Shown here piece after piece: positions 25,617 through 33,173 of a stretch of 64,000 nucleotides of DNA. Origin of the DNA: Ferrovibrio terrae_A (GTDB lineage: Bacteria > Pseudomonadota > Alphaproteobacteria > Ferrovibrionales > Ferrovibrionaceae); the NCBI RefSeq assembly GCF_943372915.1, contig NZ_CALSAN010000008.1, positions 1 through 64,000 of the forward strand, written 5' to 3'. Made by a program: the position numbers and the translations under genes. Below the pieces are notes generated by a model, which did no database searches, was not told the DNA's origin, and worked only from the letters and a program-made list of their open reading frames with translations. Within the stretch, counting starts at the first letter, position 1; each line of letters opens with the position of its first letter.

Positions 25617-26675
25617 GTGTATCACGACGACCTGCATCAGGCAGCGGAATACGCCCATGCGGCGGTAGCCAGCATGACGCGGTTTTCGATTCCGCCGACC
25701 CCGATCAATTTCACCATCTGGTACGAATACCATGCCGGCCGCGATCCGGCGCTCAGCCGCGCGATCGACAGCCTGCTCTCCTCCAGCACAGCTTTCACGC
25801 CCGATACCACGCTGCAGCTCTATGAGGAATTCCTCAATCCGGCCCGCATGCTGCGCGCCTCGCGCGAAACCACCGAGAAGCTGCAGGAAGCAATGGACGA
25901 GCTGCGCAACTTCATTGGCGCCGCCGAGGAAGACACCCGCACCTACGGCGACAAGCTGGAGGATTTCTCCGACAGCCTCGACAAGCACGGTCATGCTCCT
26001 GCCTTCGGCTCGCTGGTCGGCGCCATGCTGCAGGAAACCCGCAGCATGCAGGAGCGCAACCAGTCGCTGGAAGATCGCCTGGCCGAAACCACGGCTGAGG
26101 TGCAGCAGCTGCGCGAACATTTCGAGCAGGCGCGCCGCGAGTCCCTGTCTGACTCGCTCACCGGCCTGGCCAACCGCAAGAATTTCGAGCAGACCCTCAC
26201 CCTGTTTGCCAAGGCGGCGCAGGACAGCGGCGATCCGCTGGCGCTGATGCTGCTGGATATCGACCATTTCAAGCTGTTCAACGACCGCCACGGCCACCAG
26301 ACCGGCGATACCGTGTTGCAGCTGGTCGCCCGCACGCTGAGCGACAATGTGAAAGGCCAGGATCTGGCGGCGCGTTATGGCGGCGAGGAATTCGCCCTGC
26401 TGCTGCCGCGCACCCGCGCCGACCAGGCCGTGAAACTGGGCGACAATATCCGCGCCCTGATCGCCACCCGCAAGCTGGTGAAGCGAACCTCCGGCGAACC
26501 GCTCGGCCGCATCACGGTCTCCGCCGGTGTGGCCGAATATCGCCTCGGCGAGTCGCTCAGCAGTTTCGTCCAGCGGGCCGATGCCGCGCTCTATGGCGCC
26601 AAGCGCGAGGGCCGCAACCGCGTGGTTGCCGCAACGGAAGCCGTTGTTCTGACAGAAACGGTTCTCCGCTCCTGA
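25617..26675 (+). CDS. GGDEF-domain diguanylate cyclase
   Basis: A 352-residue soluble protein. Residues 1-165 are helical, with a coiled-coil stretch around 85-165 (QERNQSLEDRLAETTAEVQQ). Residues 175-340 are a GGDEF domain with SDSLTGLANRKNFE, the metal-binding DIDHFKLFND and an intact active site RYGGEEF. The inhibitory I-site that should read RxxD five residues before GGEEF reads KGQD. It therefore should make cyclic di-GMP from GTP, with possibly weakened product inhibition. The GTG start is supported by GAGGGGAG 6 bases upstream. It follows the transporter by 118 bp; no functional link is evident. Confidence 0.9.
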   Translation: MYHDDLHQAAEYAHAAVASMTRFSIPPTPINFTIWYEYHAGRDPALSRAIDSLLSSSTAFTPDTTLQLYEEFLNPARMLRASRETTEKLQEAMDELRNFIGAAEEDTRTYGDKLEDFSDSLDKHGHAPAFGSLVGAMLQETRSMQERNQSLEDRLAETTAEVQQLREHFEQARRESLSDSLTGLANRKNFEQTLTLFAKAAQDSGDPLALMLLDIDHFKLFNDRHGHQTGDTVLQLVARTLSDNVKGQDLAARYGGEEFALLLPRTRADQAVKLGDNIRALIATRKLVKRTSGEPLGRITVSAGVAEYRLGESLSSFVQRADAALYGAKREGRNRVVAATEAVVLTETVLRS

Positions 26676-26715
26676 CAAATCGGCTAGCGTTGCTTCCAAT
26701 AAGGGAGAGAAACGC

Positions 26716-27507
26716 ATGGCTTGGAATACGCTCATCGTCGACAAGCGCGACGGCATCGCCACCATCACGCTGAACCGGCCCGACCGCCTCAATGCGCTGA
26801 ACAGCGAATTGATGACCGAACTGGGCAAGGCGCTCGACGAGATCGACGCCGATGCGACCATGCGCTGCCTGCTGCTGACCGGTGCCGGACGCGGCTTCTG
26901 CTCTGGCGCCGACCTCGCCTCTGGCGATCTCAACAACGATGGCGGCATGCCCGATCTGGGCCGTGCGCTGCATGACAAATACCATCCGGTGATCCGCCGG
27001 CTGGCCGCCTATCGCATGCCGGTGGTCTGCGCCGTGAACGGCCCCGCCGCCGGCGCCGGCATGAGCCTGGCGTTGACCGGCGACATCGTGATCGCGGCAC
27101 AATCCGCCACCTTCCTGCAGGCCTTTGCCAATATCGGCCTGGTGCCCGATGCCGGCAGCACCTATTTCCTGCCGCGCCTGGCCGGCACCGCGCGCGCGCT
27201 CGGCCTCACCATGCTGGGCGAGAAGCTACCGGCCGAAACTGCTGCCGCCTGGGGCCTGATCTGGCAATGCGTGCCCGATACAGAGCTGATGCCGGCGGCT
27301 ATGAAGGTGGCGACCAAATTCGCCAATGGGCCCACCGTGGGCCTGGCGCAGATCCGCAAACTGATCCGCCAGTCAGCCACCAACGGGCTGGATGCCCAGC
27401 TGGAGGCCGAGCGCGAGGCCCAGGTGGTGGCCGGCCGCACCCGCGACTTCATCGAGGGCGTCACCGCCTTCCTGCAGAAGCGCGCCGCCAAGTTCAGCGG
27501 CAAATAA
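26716..27507 (+). CDS. Enoyl-CoA hydratase/isomerase, PaaG-like
   Basis: A 263-residue crotonase closely resembling PaaG (ring-1,2-epoxyphenylacetyl-CoA isomerase). Oxyanion segments are GRGFCSGADL and NGPAAGAGMSLA. The catalytic segment ANIGLVPDAGSTYFLPR lacks the crotonase Glu144 equivalent and has the PaaG Asp. The usual partners PaaABCDE and PaaZ are not in the window, so it may serve another ring or double-bond isomerisation. GGGAGAGAAACGC precedes the ATG. Its TAATG overlap joins it to the PaaI-like thioesterase gene. Confidence 0.85.
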   Translation: MAWNTLIVDKRDGIATITLNRPDRLNALNSELMTELGKALDEIDADATMRCLLLTGAGRGFCSGADLASGDLNNDGGMPDLGRALHDKYHPVIRRLAAYRMPVVCAVNGPAAGAGMSLALTGDIVIAAQSATFLQAFANIGLVPDAGSTYFLPRLAGTARALGLTMLGEKLPAETAAAWGLIWQCVPDTELMPAAMKVATKFANGPTVGLAQIRKLIRQSATNGLDAQLEAEREAQVVAGRTRDFIEGVTAFLQKRAAKFSGK

Positions 27508-27941
27508 TGACGCCGCAGGAGATTGCCGACACCATCGGCAAGGCCGCCGCAGACCGCGACCTTGCCGCGCGCAAGCTGGGCATGCAGCTGATCGCGATGG
27601 GGCCGGGCCGCTGCGTGCTGCAGATGACGGTGCAGCCCGACATGGTGAACAGCCATGGCACCTGCCATGGCGGCATGATCTTCACGCTGGCCGATTCGGC
27701 CTTCGGCTATGCCTGCAACAGCTTCAACCGCAACGCCGTGGCGCAGCAGTGCGACATCACCTTCCTCAAACCCGTGGCCGTCGGCACGCTGCTGACCGCC
27801 ACCGCCGAACTGCGCGAGACGGCGGGTCGCAGCAGTGTCTATGACATGACCGTGCGCGATGCCGCCGGCGATACCGTGGCGCTGTTCCGCGGCCTGTCGC
27901 GCGAAGTCAGCGGCGCAACCATTCCCAATCTCGGGGGCTGA
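27507..27941 (+). CDS. Hotdog-fold acyl-CoA thioesterase, PaaI-like
   Basis: A 144-residue hotdog-fold protein. NSHGTCHGGMIFTLADSAFGYACN carries the conserved HGG turn and catalytic Asp of PaaI thioesterases, followed by DITFLKPVAVG and a typical beta strand end. PaaI hydrolyses stalled hydroxyphenylacetyl-CoA species to release CoA. The ATG overlaps the PaaG-like stop by one base. The DUF2783 gene starts 2 bp downstream, so the three form one unit that probably recovers CoA or corrects dead-end thioesters during aromatic degradation. Confidence 0.88.
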   Translation: MTPQEIADTIGKAAADRDLAARKLGMQLIAMGPGRCVLQMTVQPDMVNSHGTCHGGMIFTLADSAFGYACNSFNRNAVAQQCDITFLKPVAVGTLLTATAELRETAGRSSVYDMTVRDAAGDTVALFRGLSREVSGATIPNLGG

Positions 27942-27943
27942 GC

Positions 27944-28138
27944 ATGGGCAAACTCAATACCGACATGAACCTGGCCGATGGCGACGCCACCTATGCCGCG
28001 CTGGTGAAGATGACCGAGGGGATGGACGATACTGCTGCAATGAAGGCGATGGCGAAGCTGGTGCTGCTGCTCGCCAACCATATCGGCGACGACGCGGTGC
28101 TCAACGAGGCCATGGCGATTGCGCGGGGAAAGGCCTAA
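27944..28138 (+). CDS. Small DUF2783-family protein
   Basis: A 64-residue acidic protein. NLADGDATYAALVKM and AKLVLLLANHIGDDAVLNEA match my memory of DUF2783, tiny proteins seen next to aromatic-ring hydroxylase and CoA-thioester genes. No catalytic residues, membrane segment or cysteines. It could be a helper subunit. Spacing of 2 bp to the PaaI-like gene supports translation as a real gene. Function unknown. Confidence 0.75.
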   Translation: MGKLNTDMNLADGDATYAALVKMTEGMDDTAAMKAMAKLVLLLANHIGDDAVLNEAMAIARGKA

Positions 28139-28221
28139 ACAGGCACCCCAGATTCTGCAATGGACAATGAAAATTGCTGCCAATATAGCTCTACCATCTA
28201 ATAACCTGTAGCAGGTTCTGT

Positions 28222-28809
28222 ATGTGGCGCATCATCATTGCAGCACTAATATTCGTCGCTCCGATTGCACAAGCTCAGACAATTCATGTGCCCGAAGGAT
28301 ATGTCCTCCAGGAACTTCGCCCGACCGGAGGCCAAATCGCCAAACCGGCCAATTGGCAATATCATGATTTCGCCGGCTCGAATGGTTGGACATGGATCAT
28401 CGCCGCCAGTGACCCGACGAAATGGTATGACATCGGTTGGCGCACACAATTATTGATTGGCGTGGAGAGCGGAACCAAACGGCCCCGCGCAGACTTCGTC
28501 AGAAATTTCATAAATCAGAAGCGTACGACTGGTCAGGTTCTGCGCGATTGTCCGCAGTCCGATCAGGGTGATTTCTTCCTCATCTGCTTGGAAACCATAG
28601 AGACTTTAAAAACTCCGAGCGGAGAACGTCGCTTTCACATTCTTTATTCAGTGTTCTGGGGCAAGCAGATGGACATGGTCTATGTCACCACAAGCGGAGC
28701 TCCCGAAGAGGATTGGGAAACAGCTCGCCCTGCTTTCGAGGTTATGCGCAACTTCATTATCATTGGCGCTGATTTTGCCAATAAGGGAACAGCCGGGAAG
28801 CAGCAGTAA
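28222..28809 (+). CDS. Secreted protein of unknown function, AT-richer than neighbours
   Basis: A 195-residue protein with a Sec signal peptide (MWRIIIAALIFVAPIAQAQT, likely cleavage after AQA). The mature part has two cysteines (VLRDC and FLICLE) that could form a disulfide, many aromatics (WQYHDF, GWTWII, FWGKQMDMVYV), and no recognised domain. Codon use is visibly less GC-biased than that of flanking genes, with frequent A/T third positions, which suggests recent acquisition. The ribosome site (GTAGCAGGTTCTGT) is weak. It is convergent with the TfoX-like gene. Confidence 0.65.
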   Translation: MWRIIIAALIFVAPIAQAQTIHVPEGYVLQELRPTGGQIAKPANWQYHDFAGSNGWTWIIAASDPTKWYDIGWRTQLLIGVESGTKRPRADFVRNFINQKRTTGQVLRDCPQSDQGDFFLICLETIETLKTPSGERRFHILYSVFWGKQMDMVYVTTSGAPEEDWETARPAFEVMRNFIIIGADFANKGTAGKQQ

Positions 28810-28815
28810 GGGCGG

Positions 28816-29202
28816 TTAACGGTAGCGCCGCGCGGCGCCCAGCGTGATGCGGCGCGACGACGGCGGGATGGCCGCCTTCTCCGCCTTGGCGACATCCAGC
28901 GCCGTTTTGCCCCAGGCAACCGCCTCTGCGGCATTGTCGATCAGCTCGGCCGGCAGCTTCCAGTAGCTCATCTGCACCGGCTTGCCCTTGCTGTCATAGA
29001 CAAACGGGCCGCAGCCGCGCGCCTCGAAGGCTTTTTTGCCTTCGGCATCGGCCTTGAGATAGACGGTGTCGTCCGCGACCAAGGCAAACATCAGGCCGCG
29101 CGAATAGACCCCGGTGCCGCCGAACATCGGGCGCAGGGTCACGCCGCCCAGGGGGGCGAACAGCTCCTGAATGAAGGCGGTGAAATCGCGACTCGCAGGC
29201 AT
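28816..29202 (-). CDS. TfoX/Sxy N-terminal domain protein
   Basis: A 128-residue protein of the TfoX-N family: MPASRDFTAFIQELFAPLGG, then RPMFGGTGVYSRGLMFALV and a later YWKLPAELIDNA. TfoX/Sxy governs competence in gammaproteobacteria; in alphaproteobacteria the stand-alone N-domain is common and its role is unclear. The start at 29202 fits the family; a TTG 36 bp upstream is less likely. The C-terminus is basic (SSRRITLGAARRYR). It ends 7 bp from the convergent secreted-protein gene. Confidence 0.8.
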   Translation of the reverse strand: MPASRDFTAFIQELFAPLGGVTLRPMFGGTGVYSRGLMFALVADDTVYLKADAEGKKAFEARGCGPFVYDSKGKPVQMSYWKLPAELIDNAAEAVAWGKTALDVAKAEKAAIPPSSRRITLGAARRYR

Positions 29203-29344
29203 GGCGGGCAAGATAGCCAAGCCGGCGCCCAGGGCCAAGCGGGCTTTGCAGCCTGCGACAAAAAATGCCGCAGGCCGCTGGGCGGTTTTTTGCCGGCGGT
29301 CAGCCTGTCCCCTGCCAGCCCCCGGTCTGTGATCCAGCTACGGG

Positions 29345-31021
29345 CTAGAAATAGAGCCCTCCAAATGAGGTCGAGCCGGCAGCACTGCCCGGCAGGTAAT
29401 TCGCGCCACCACCACCGGTATTGATCACGGAATTGATATCGGAAGTGTAGCGAACACCGGTCGCGGCCCCTGAGAAGGCATCACCATCACACCAGATGAT
29501 GCCCATGGAAGAGGCCCAGGCGAACAGATTCCTGAAGTTCGGTATGCCGGTCAGGGTCACCGTGATGTTTTTCGCGTATATGCGCCCACTCTCCACCGCT
29601 GCCCAGTGGATATCGGCCGCCCCATCGATTGAATAATTGGAAAGCACATAAATGCTGCCTCCCGCCTGGGCCAGCAAATGATGGTACCCAGCCACAATCG
29701 AACCGAACACGACGGCCTCCCTGATGTACCCCGTCGCCCCGATATCGGCGTACAGCGCGTAACCTGCCGTCGAAGTCGTCAGCTTGAAACCGCCAATGGA
29801 AAGCACTGCATCATGCCGCAGCAGGAAGCAATGAGTGGTGGCAGCTGAAATCACGCAGTTGGCCGGCGTCGTGACATTGCCGATGACGAAAACCTCGCCG
29901 CCCCCCGTGAAGGGCGCCCTGACAGCGGCACCGGCACTATAAGTCCCGTCTGCCACCTGCACTGTAGCCCGATAGCCATTGAGGTCGATGGCCTTGGCGA
30001 TCACATCGATCGCATGCTGGATGGTTGCGAAGGGCGCACCCGTGGTCAGGCCATGATTGGTATCAGATCCTGTGGTGGCCACATAGAAGCTGGTCGCTGC
30101 GCCCAGGCGGCAGCGCGCCGGGCTTTCCGAGGTGACGTAGTTCGTCCCGTCCGACACAATCGTCGCGCGTTGACTCGGGCCAAGATAGAGGATGGTCGAG
30201 GCTGAACCATTCAGGCTCGCCCCGCTCCCCACTATGACGGCCAGCAACGCCGCATCATCCGCATTGCCGATGGTAACCTGCCAGCCGGCGGGCATCACGC
30301 CGGTAGCCGTGCCCGGCAGGGTGTCGATCATGGCGGCACCACCATTGCTGCGCTGTTTCAGGCGGTAATGGTCAGTGTCGAGATAGCTGTAGTTGGCGCC
30401 GGTTTCAGTATCAACAGGGCGATAGCCATGACCCAGGCGCGAAACATCGCGCTCATCGGTGATCATCGCGTCATTGATGCCGGTGACACCCGGCTCAAGC
30501 CGCACCTGGGCAACCGGAATCTTGCCGGCGGGAACGGTCGGTGCGGAGGGGGTAGCTGCTGCCGTACCTGCAACGACCGTGAGCATGCCGGTGCGCTGAT
30601 CCACCACAATGCGGTCGATCCGCGGATTGCCGCTCGGCGCCATGAAAGCCGGCGTGACCTGCTGGAAAGTCAGTGCTGTACCGGCCAGCGTGGCGGTGGC
30701 ATTGGCGCTCAGCGTCACGCTGCCACTGCCCACGCTGCTCACCGTCGTCCCATCGGGAATGCCGAGACCGACCACCTGGAGGCCGGCTCCGAGGCCCGCG
30801 GTGCTAGGTAGATTGGAAACCGTGGGCGAACCACTGGCGATGTCCCCGACGAGATAAGCGCCGATCTGGATCAGACCAATACCATTGAAAACATGACCGG
30901 GATGAAGCGCCACTGTGAGCGATGGAATCGCCTGAGCGCGTGGCGCGAAGGCGTCGGCCACCCGGGTCAGTGGAGAAAAGAGCGTATTGAAATCGGCCTG
31001 GGACCAGACAGGGATCGTCAT
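29345..31021 (-). CDS. Solitary phage-tail-like protein with right-handed beta-helix region
   Basis: A 558-residue protein with no signal peptide. The first 200 residues are Gly/Ala/Thr/Ser-rich and look like a tail-associated N-domain. Residues about 300-320 contain FYVATTGSDTNHGLTTGAPF, the opening of pectate-lyase-like right-handed beta-helices. The C-terminus INTGGGGANYLPGSAAGSTS resembles phage tail-fibre ends. No structural phage genes, integrase or lysis genes adjoin it. Upstream sequence is strikingly AT-rich. It could be a domesticated tail-spike, a satellite remnant or a surface adhesin. The name is a resemblance, not an assignment. Confidence 0.7.
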   Translation of the reverse strand: MTIPVWSQADFNTLFSPLTRVADAFAPRAQAIPSLTVALHPGHVFNGIGLIQIGAYLVGDIASGSPTVSNLPSTAGLGAGLQVVGLGIPDGTTVSSVGSGSVTLSANATATLAGTALTFQQVTPAFMAPSGNPRIDRIVVDQRTGMLTVVAGTAAATPSAPTVPAGKIPVAQVRLEPGVTGINDAMITDERDVSRLGHGYRPVDTETGANYSYLDTDHYRLKQRSNGGAAMIDTLPGTATGVMPAGWQVTIGNADDAALLAVIVGSGASLNGSASTILYLGPSQRATIVSDGTNYVTSESPARCRLGAATSFYVATTGSDTNHGLTTGAPFATIQHAIDVIAKAIDLNGYRATVQVADGTYSAGAAVRAPFTGGGEVFVIGNVTTPANCVISAATTHCFLLRHDAVLSIGGFKLTTSTAGYALYADIGATGYIREAVVFGSIVAGYHHLLAQAGGSIYVLSNYSIDGAADIHWAAVESGRIYAKNITVTLTGIPNFRNLFAWASSMGIIWCDGDAFSGAATGVRYTSDINSVINTGGGGANYLPGSAAGSTSFGGLYF

Positions 31022-31120
31022 GGCAGTCTCCTTATTATCGAGGCAATAAGAACATAAAGCGAATATATAAAAAAGTAAAGTTATTAATCCTATTAATGGG
31101 ATTTAAAGTGAACTCTGCGG

Positions 31121-31157
31121 ATAAAAAGAAACGGCGGCAAAAACTAATTCGCCGCCG
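31121..31157 (-). terminator. Rho-independent terminator after the ferredoxin-NADP reductase gene
   Basis: Read on the minus strand, CGGCGGC, a 12-base loop, GCCGCCG and then TTTCTTTTTAT form a 7-bp stem with a U-tract. It lies about 40 bases after the stop of the reductase gene and before the tail-like gene promoter region. Confidence 0.75.
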
Positions 31158-31197
31158 CACGTTCTAATCGCGTTTTCAATCTTACTGGCCGTTGCCG

Positions 31198-32034
31198 TTA
31201 TTGTTCGACGAAGGCCTTTTCGATCACATACTGGCCGGCACCGGTGGTGGAGCCTTCCTGCCAGTTCAGGCCATCCAGCATGTCGCGCATCTCGGCCAGC
31301 ATGGCCGGGCTGCCACAGAGCATGATGCGGTCGGTCTCGATGTTCAGCGGCGGCAGGCCGAGATCAGCGAACAGCTTGCCCGAGCGGATCAGGTCGGTCA
31401 CGCGGCCCTGGTTGCGGAAGGCCTCGCGGGTCACCGTCGGGTAATAGACCAGCTTCTGTTTCACCTCGTCGCCGAAGAACTCGTTCTCCGGCAGTTCGCG
31501 GGTGATGAAGTCCTGGTAGGCCAGCTCGTTCACGCTGCGCACGCCATGCACCAGCACGACCTTGTCGAACCGTGCATAGGCATCCGGGTCCTTGATGATC
31601 GACATGAACGGCGCCAGACCGGTGCCGGTGGAGAGCAGATACAGCGTCTTGGCCGGCGTCAGGTTGTCCTGCAGCAGAGTGCCGGTCGCCTTCTTGCCCA
31701 CGATGATCCTGTCGCCCACCTTCAGATGCTGCAGCCGCGAGGTGAGCGGACCGTCCGGCACCTTGATCGACAGGAATTCGAGGAACTCCTCGTAATTCGA
31801 GCTGACCATCGAATAGGCGCGCAGCAGCGGCTTGTTGTCGACGATCAGGCCGATCATGGCGAACTGGCCGTTGATGAAGCGGAAACTGGGATCGCGTGTC
31901 GTCTTGAAGGTGAACAGCGTGTCGGTCCAGTGATGCACATAGGTCACCGTCTCCTCGCGCAGATTGCCACCCGGCTTGAGCAGCGGATGCGAGGGCGTGA
32001 CAGGAATGGCGGCAGCAGCGGCGGAGGAGGTCAT
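31198..32034 (-). CDS. fpr: Ferredoxin-NADP reductase
   Basis: A 278-residue flavoprotein of the Fpr type. FAD-binding RAYSMVSS, NADPH-binding LSTGTGLAPFMS and the MLCGSPAML segment are present. The terminal AFVEQ is characteristic of bacterial Fpr with its stacked C-terminal residue. It exchanges electrons between NADPH and ferredoxin or flavodoxin, feeding oxygenases, Fe-S assembly or reductases. The promoter about 220 bases upstream carries the same 20-bp palindrome as the aromatic acyl-CoA operon, so it may supply reductant to that pathway. A 7-bp hairpin terminator follows it. Confidence 0.92.
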   Translation of the reverse strand: MTSSAAAAAIPVTPSHPLLKPGGNLREETVTYVHHWTDTLFTFKTTRDPSFRFINGQFAMIGLIVDNKPLLRAYSMVSSNYEEFLEFLSIKVPDGPLTSRLQHLKVGDRIIVGKKATGTLLQDNLTPAKTLYLLSTGTGLAPFMSIIKDPDAYARFDKVVLVHGVRSVNELAYQDFITRELPENEFFGDEVKQKLVYYPTVTREAFRNQGRVTDLIRSGKLFADLGLPPLNIETDRIMLCGSPAMLAEMRDMLDGLNWQEGSTTGAGQYVIEKAFVEQ

Positions 32035-32254
32035 GGCTCAGGAATCCGATTTCTCTGAATCAGCGTTTGGGGGCAGCGCGGGGATACAGCAGCGATGCCC
32101 GGAACTCACGGCCGAAATCATATGTGTACATATAATGTGATCCTGTGACCTTGAACAGCGGATATTTCGCATTCCACGACCAAAAGCAAGGTTTAACCAC
32201 AATACACAATTAATCAGTGTTTAAAAGTGTCGCCCTTGGAAGCGGCACTGCAAT

Positions 32255-32272
32255 TATTTTAAGTATAAAATA
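32255..32272. promoter_or_regulatory. Perfect palindromic operator over a minus-strand -10, copy B
   Basis: Forward TATTTTA-AGTA-TAAAATA is a perfect 7-bp inverted repeat. Its reverse strand spells TATTTTATACTTAAAATAAT (32272 to 32253), identical base for base to 12315-12334. Conservation of the asymmetric 4-base spacer as well as the arms shows common function or descent, not just AT-richness. Confidence 0.65.
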
Positions 32273-32289
32273 GTTTTGGGGACACGCAA
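32262..32289 (-). promoter_or_regulatory. Minus-strand promoter overlapping operator copy B
   Basis: On the minus strand TTGCGT (32289-32284), a 16-bp spacer and TATACT (32267-32262) form a sigma-70-like promoter directed at fpr. As in the aromatic operon, the -10 is embedded in the palindrome. Confidence 0.5.
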
Positions 32290-32388
32290 GCAGGTTTAAC
32301 CGCGCCGGCAGTGCCCATATGCCGCCATCCGGTCGTCACCCTCAGTTTTGCCCCGTGAGCCCTCAGCGCATCGGAACGCGCCGATGAA

Positions 32389-32409
32389 GCCTCGGCACTA
32401 GGCCGAGGC
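32389..32409 (-). terminator. Hairpin after the RraA-like gene, no clear U-tract
   Basis: GCCTCGGC and GCCGAGGC form a perfect 8-bp stem with a 5-base loop, 22 bases beyond the stop of the RraA-like gene. No run of T follows on the minus strand, so it may protect the 3' end or act with Rho rather than be a classic intrinsic terminator. Confidence 0.45.
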
Positions 32410-32430
32410 TGGCGGCGAAGCTGACTGGCG

Positions 32431-33147
32431 TTACCGCCCCTTCTGCTTGCGCCAGGCCTCGAAATCCACCTTGGTCTGCGGATCGGTGGCCGGATAAAGC
32501 CCCTTGATCGAACGACCGCCGAGCACCTGCTCGGTGACGAAATCCTCAAACGCCGTCATCTCGACGGCTTCGGTGGCGATCTCGTCGGCAATCGCGGCCG
32601 GGATCACCATCACACCATCGGCATCGCCCACCACCACATCACCCGGAAACACCGGCGCATCACCGCAGCCGATCGGCACGTTGATGTCGATGGCCTGGTG
32701 CAAGGTCAGATTGGTCGGCGCCGAGGGTCGGCTGTGGAAGGCCGGAATCTTCATCTGCGCGATCTCACCGGAATCACGGAAGCCGCCATCCGTCACCACG
32801 CCGGCCACACCGCGCACCATCAGGCGCGAAATCAGGATCGAGCCGGCTGAGGCGGCACGCGCATCCTTGCGGCTGTCCATCACCAGCACGGCCCCTTCGG
32901 GGCAGATTTCCACTGCCTTGCGCTGCGGATGCTCGGGATTCTGGAACACCGTGATCGGGTTGAGATCTTCACGCGCCGGCATGTAACGCAGTGTGAAGGC
33001 CTCGCCCACCATGGTGGGCAGCGACGGATTGAGTGGTTTCACATCCTGGATGAACTGATTGCGCAGGCCGCGCTTGTACAGTGCTGTTGCGAGCGTGGCA
33101 GTGCTGACAGTTTTCAGCTTGTCGCGGGTTTCGGCCTTGAGAGTCAC
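32431..33147 (-). CDS. RraA family protein, putative 2-keto-3-deoxy sugar acid aldolase
   Basis: A 238-residue protein of the RraA/HMG-aldolase fold. The substrate and metal motif GVVTDGGFRDSGEI holds the Arg-Asp pair typical of metal-dependent pyruvate aldolases of this superfamily, and VPIGCGDAPVFPGDVVVGDADGV is the conserved core. Homologues are often labelled ribonuclease regulators. Its place behind a lactonase and a sugar-acid dehydratase makes cleavage or conversion of the 2-keto-3-deoxy acid more likely. GTG start with AAGGA 10 bases upstream; 26 bp separate it from the lactonase gene. Confidence 0.85.
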   Translation of the reverse strand: MTLKAETRDKLKTVSTATLATALYKRGLRNQFIQDVKPLNPSLPTMVGEAFTLRYMPAREDLNPITVFQNPEHPQRKAVEICPEGAVLVMDSRKDARAASAGSILISRLMVRGVAGVVTDGGFRDSGEIAQMKIPAFHSRPSAPTNLTLHQAIDINVPIGCGDAPVFPGDVVVGDADGVMVIPAAIADEIATEAVEMTAFEDFVTEQVLGGRSIKGLYPATDPQTKVDFEAWRKQKGR

Positions 33148-33173
33148 GGGAGAGGTCCTTCTTTTTTAAACAA

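Larger units (their letters stand above)
32035..32430 (-). other. 396-bp intergenic region upstream of fpr
   Basis: It holds no credible gene. From the right: a GCCTCGGC/GCCGAGGC hairpin after the RraA-like gene (32389-32409), a minus-strand promoter with the palindromic operator (32253-32289), and an AT-rich segment (32105-32230) with several TTTAA elements. The long leader (about 220 bases) between the predicted promoter and the fpr start may contain a second promoter, not resolved by eye. Confidence 0.6.

Noticed and set aside
28222..31197. Prophage or genomic island
   Set aside because: Only one phage-like gene, no integrase, tRNA attachment site or direct repeats. Acquisition of single genes fits better.
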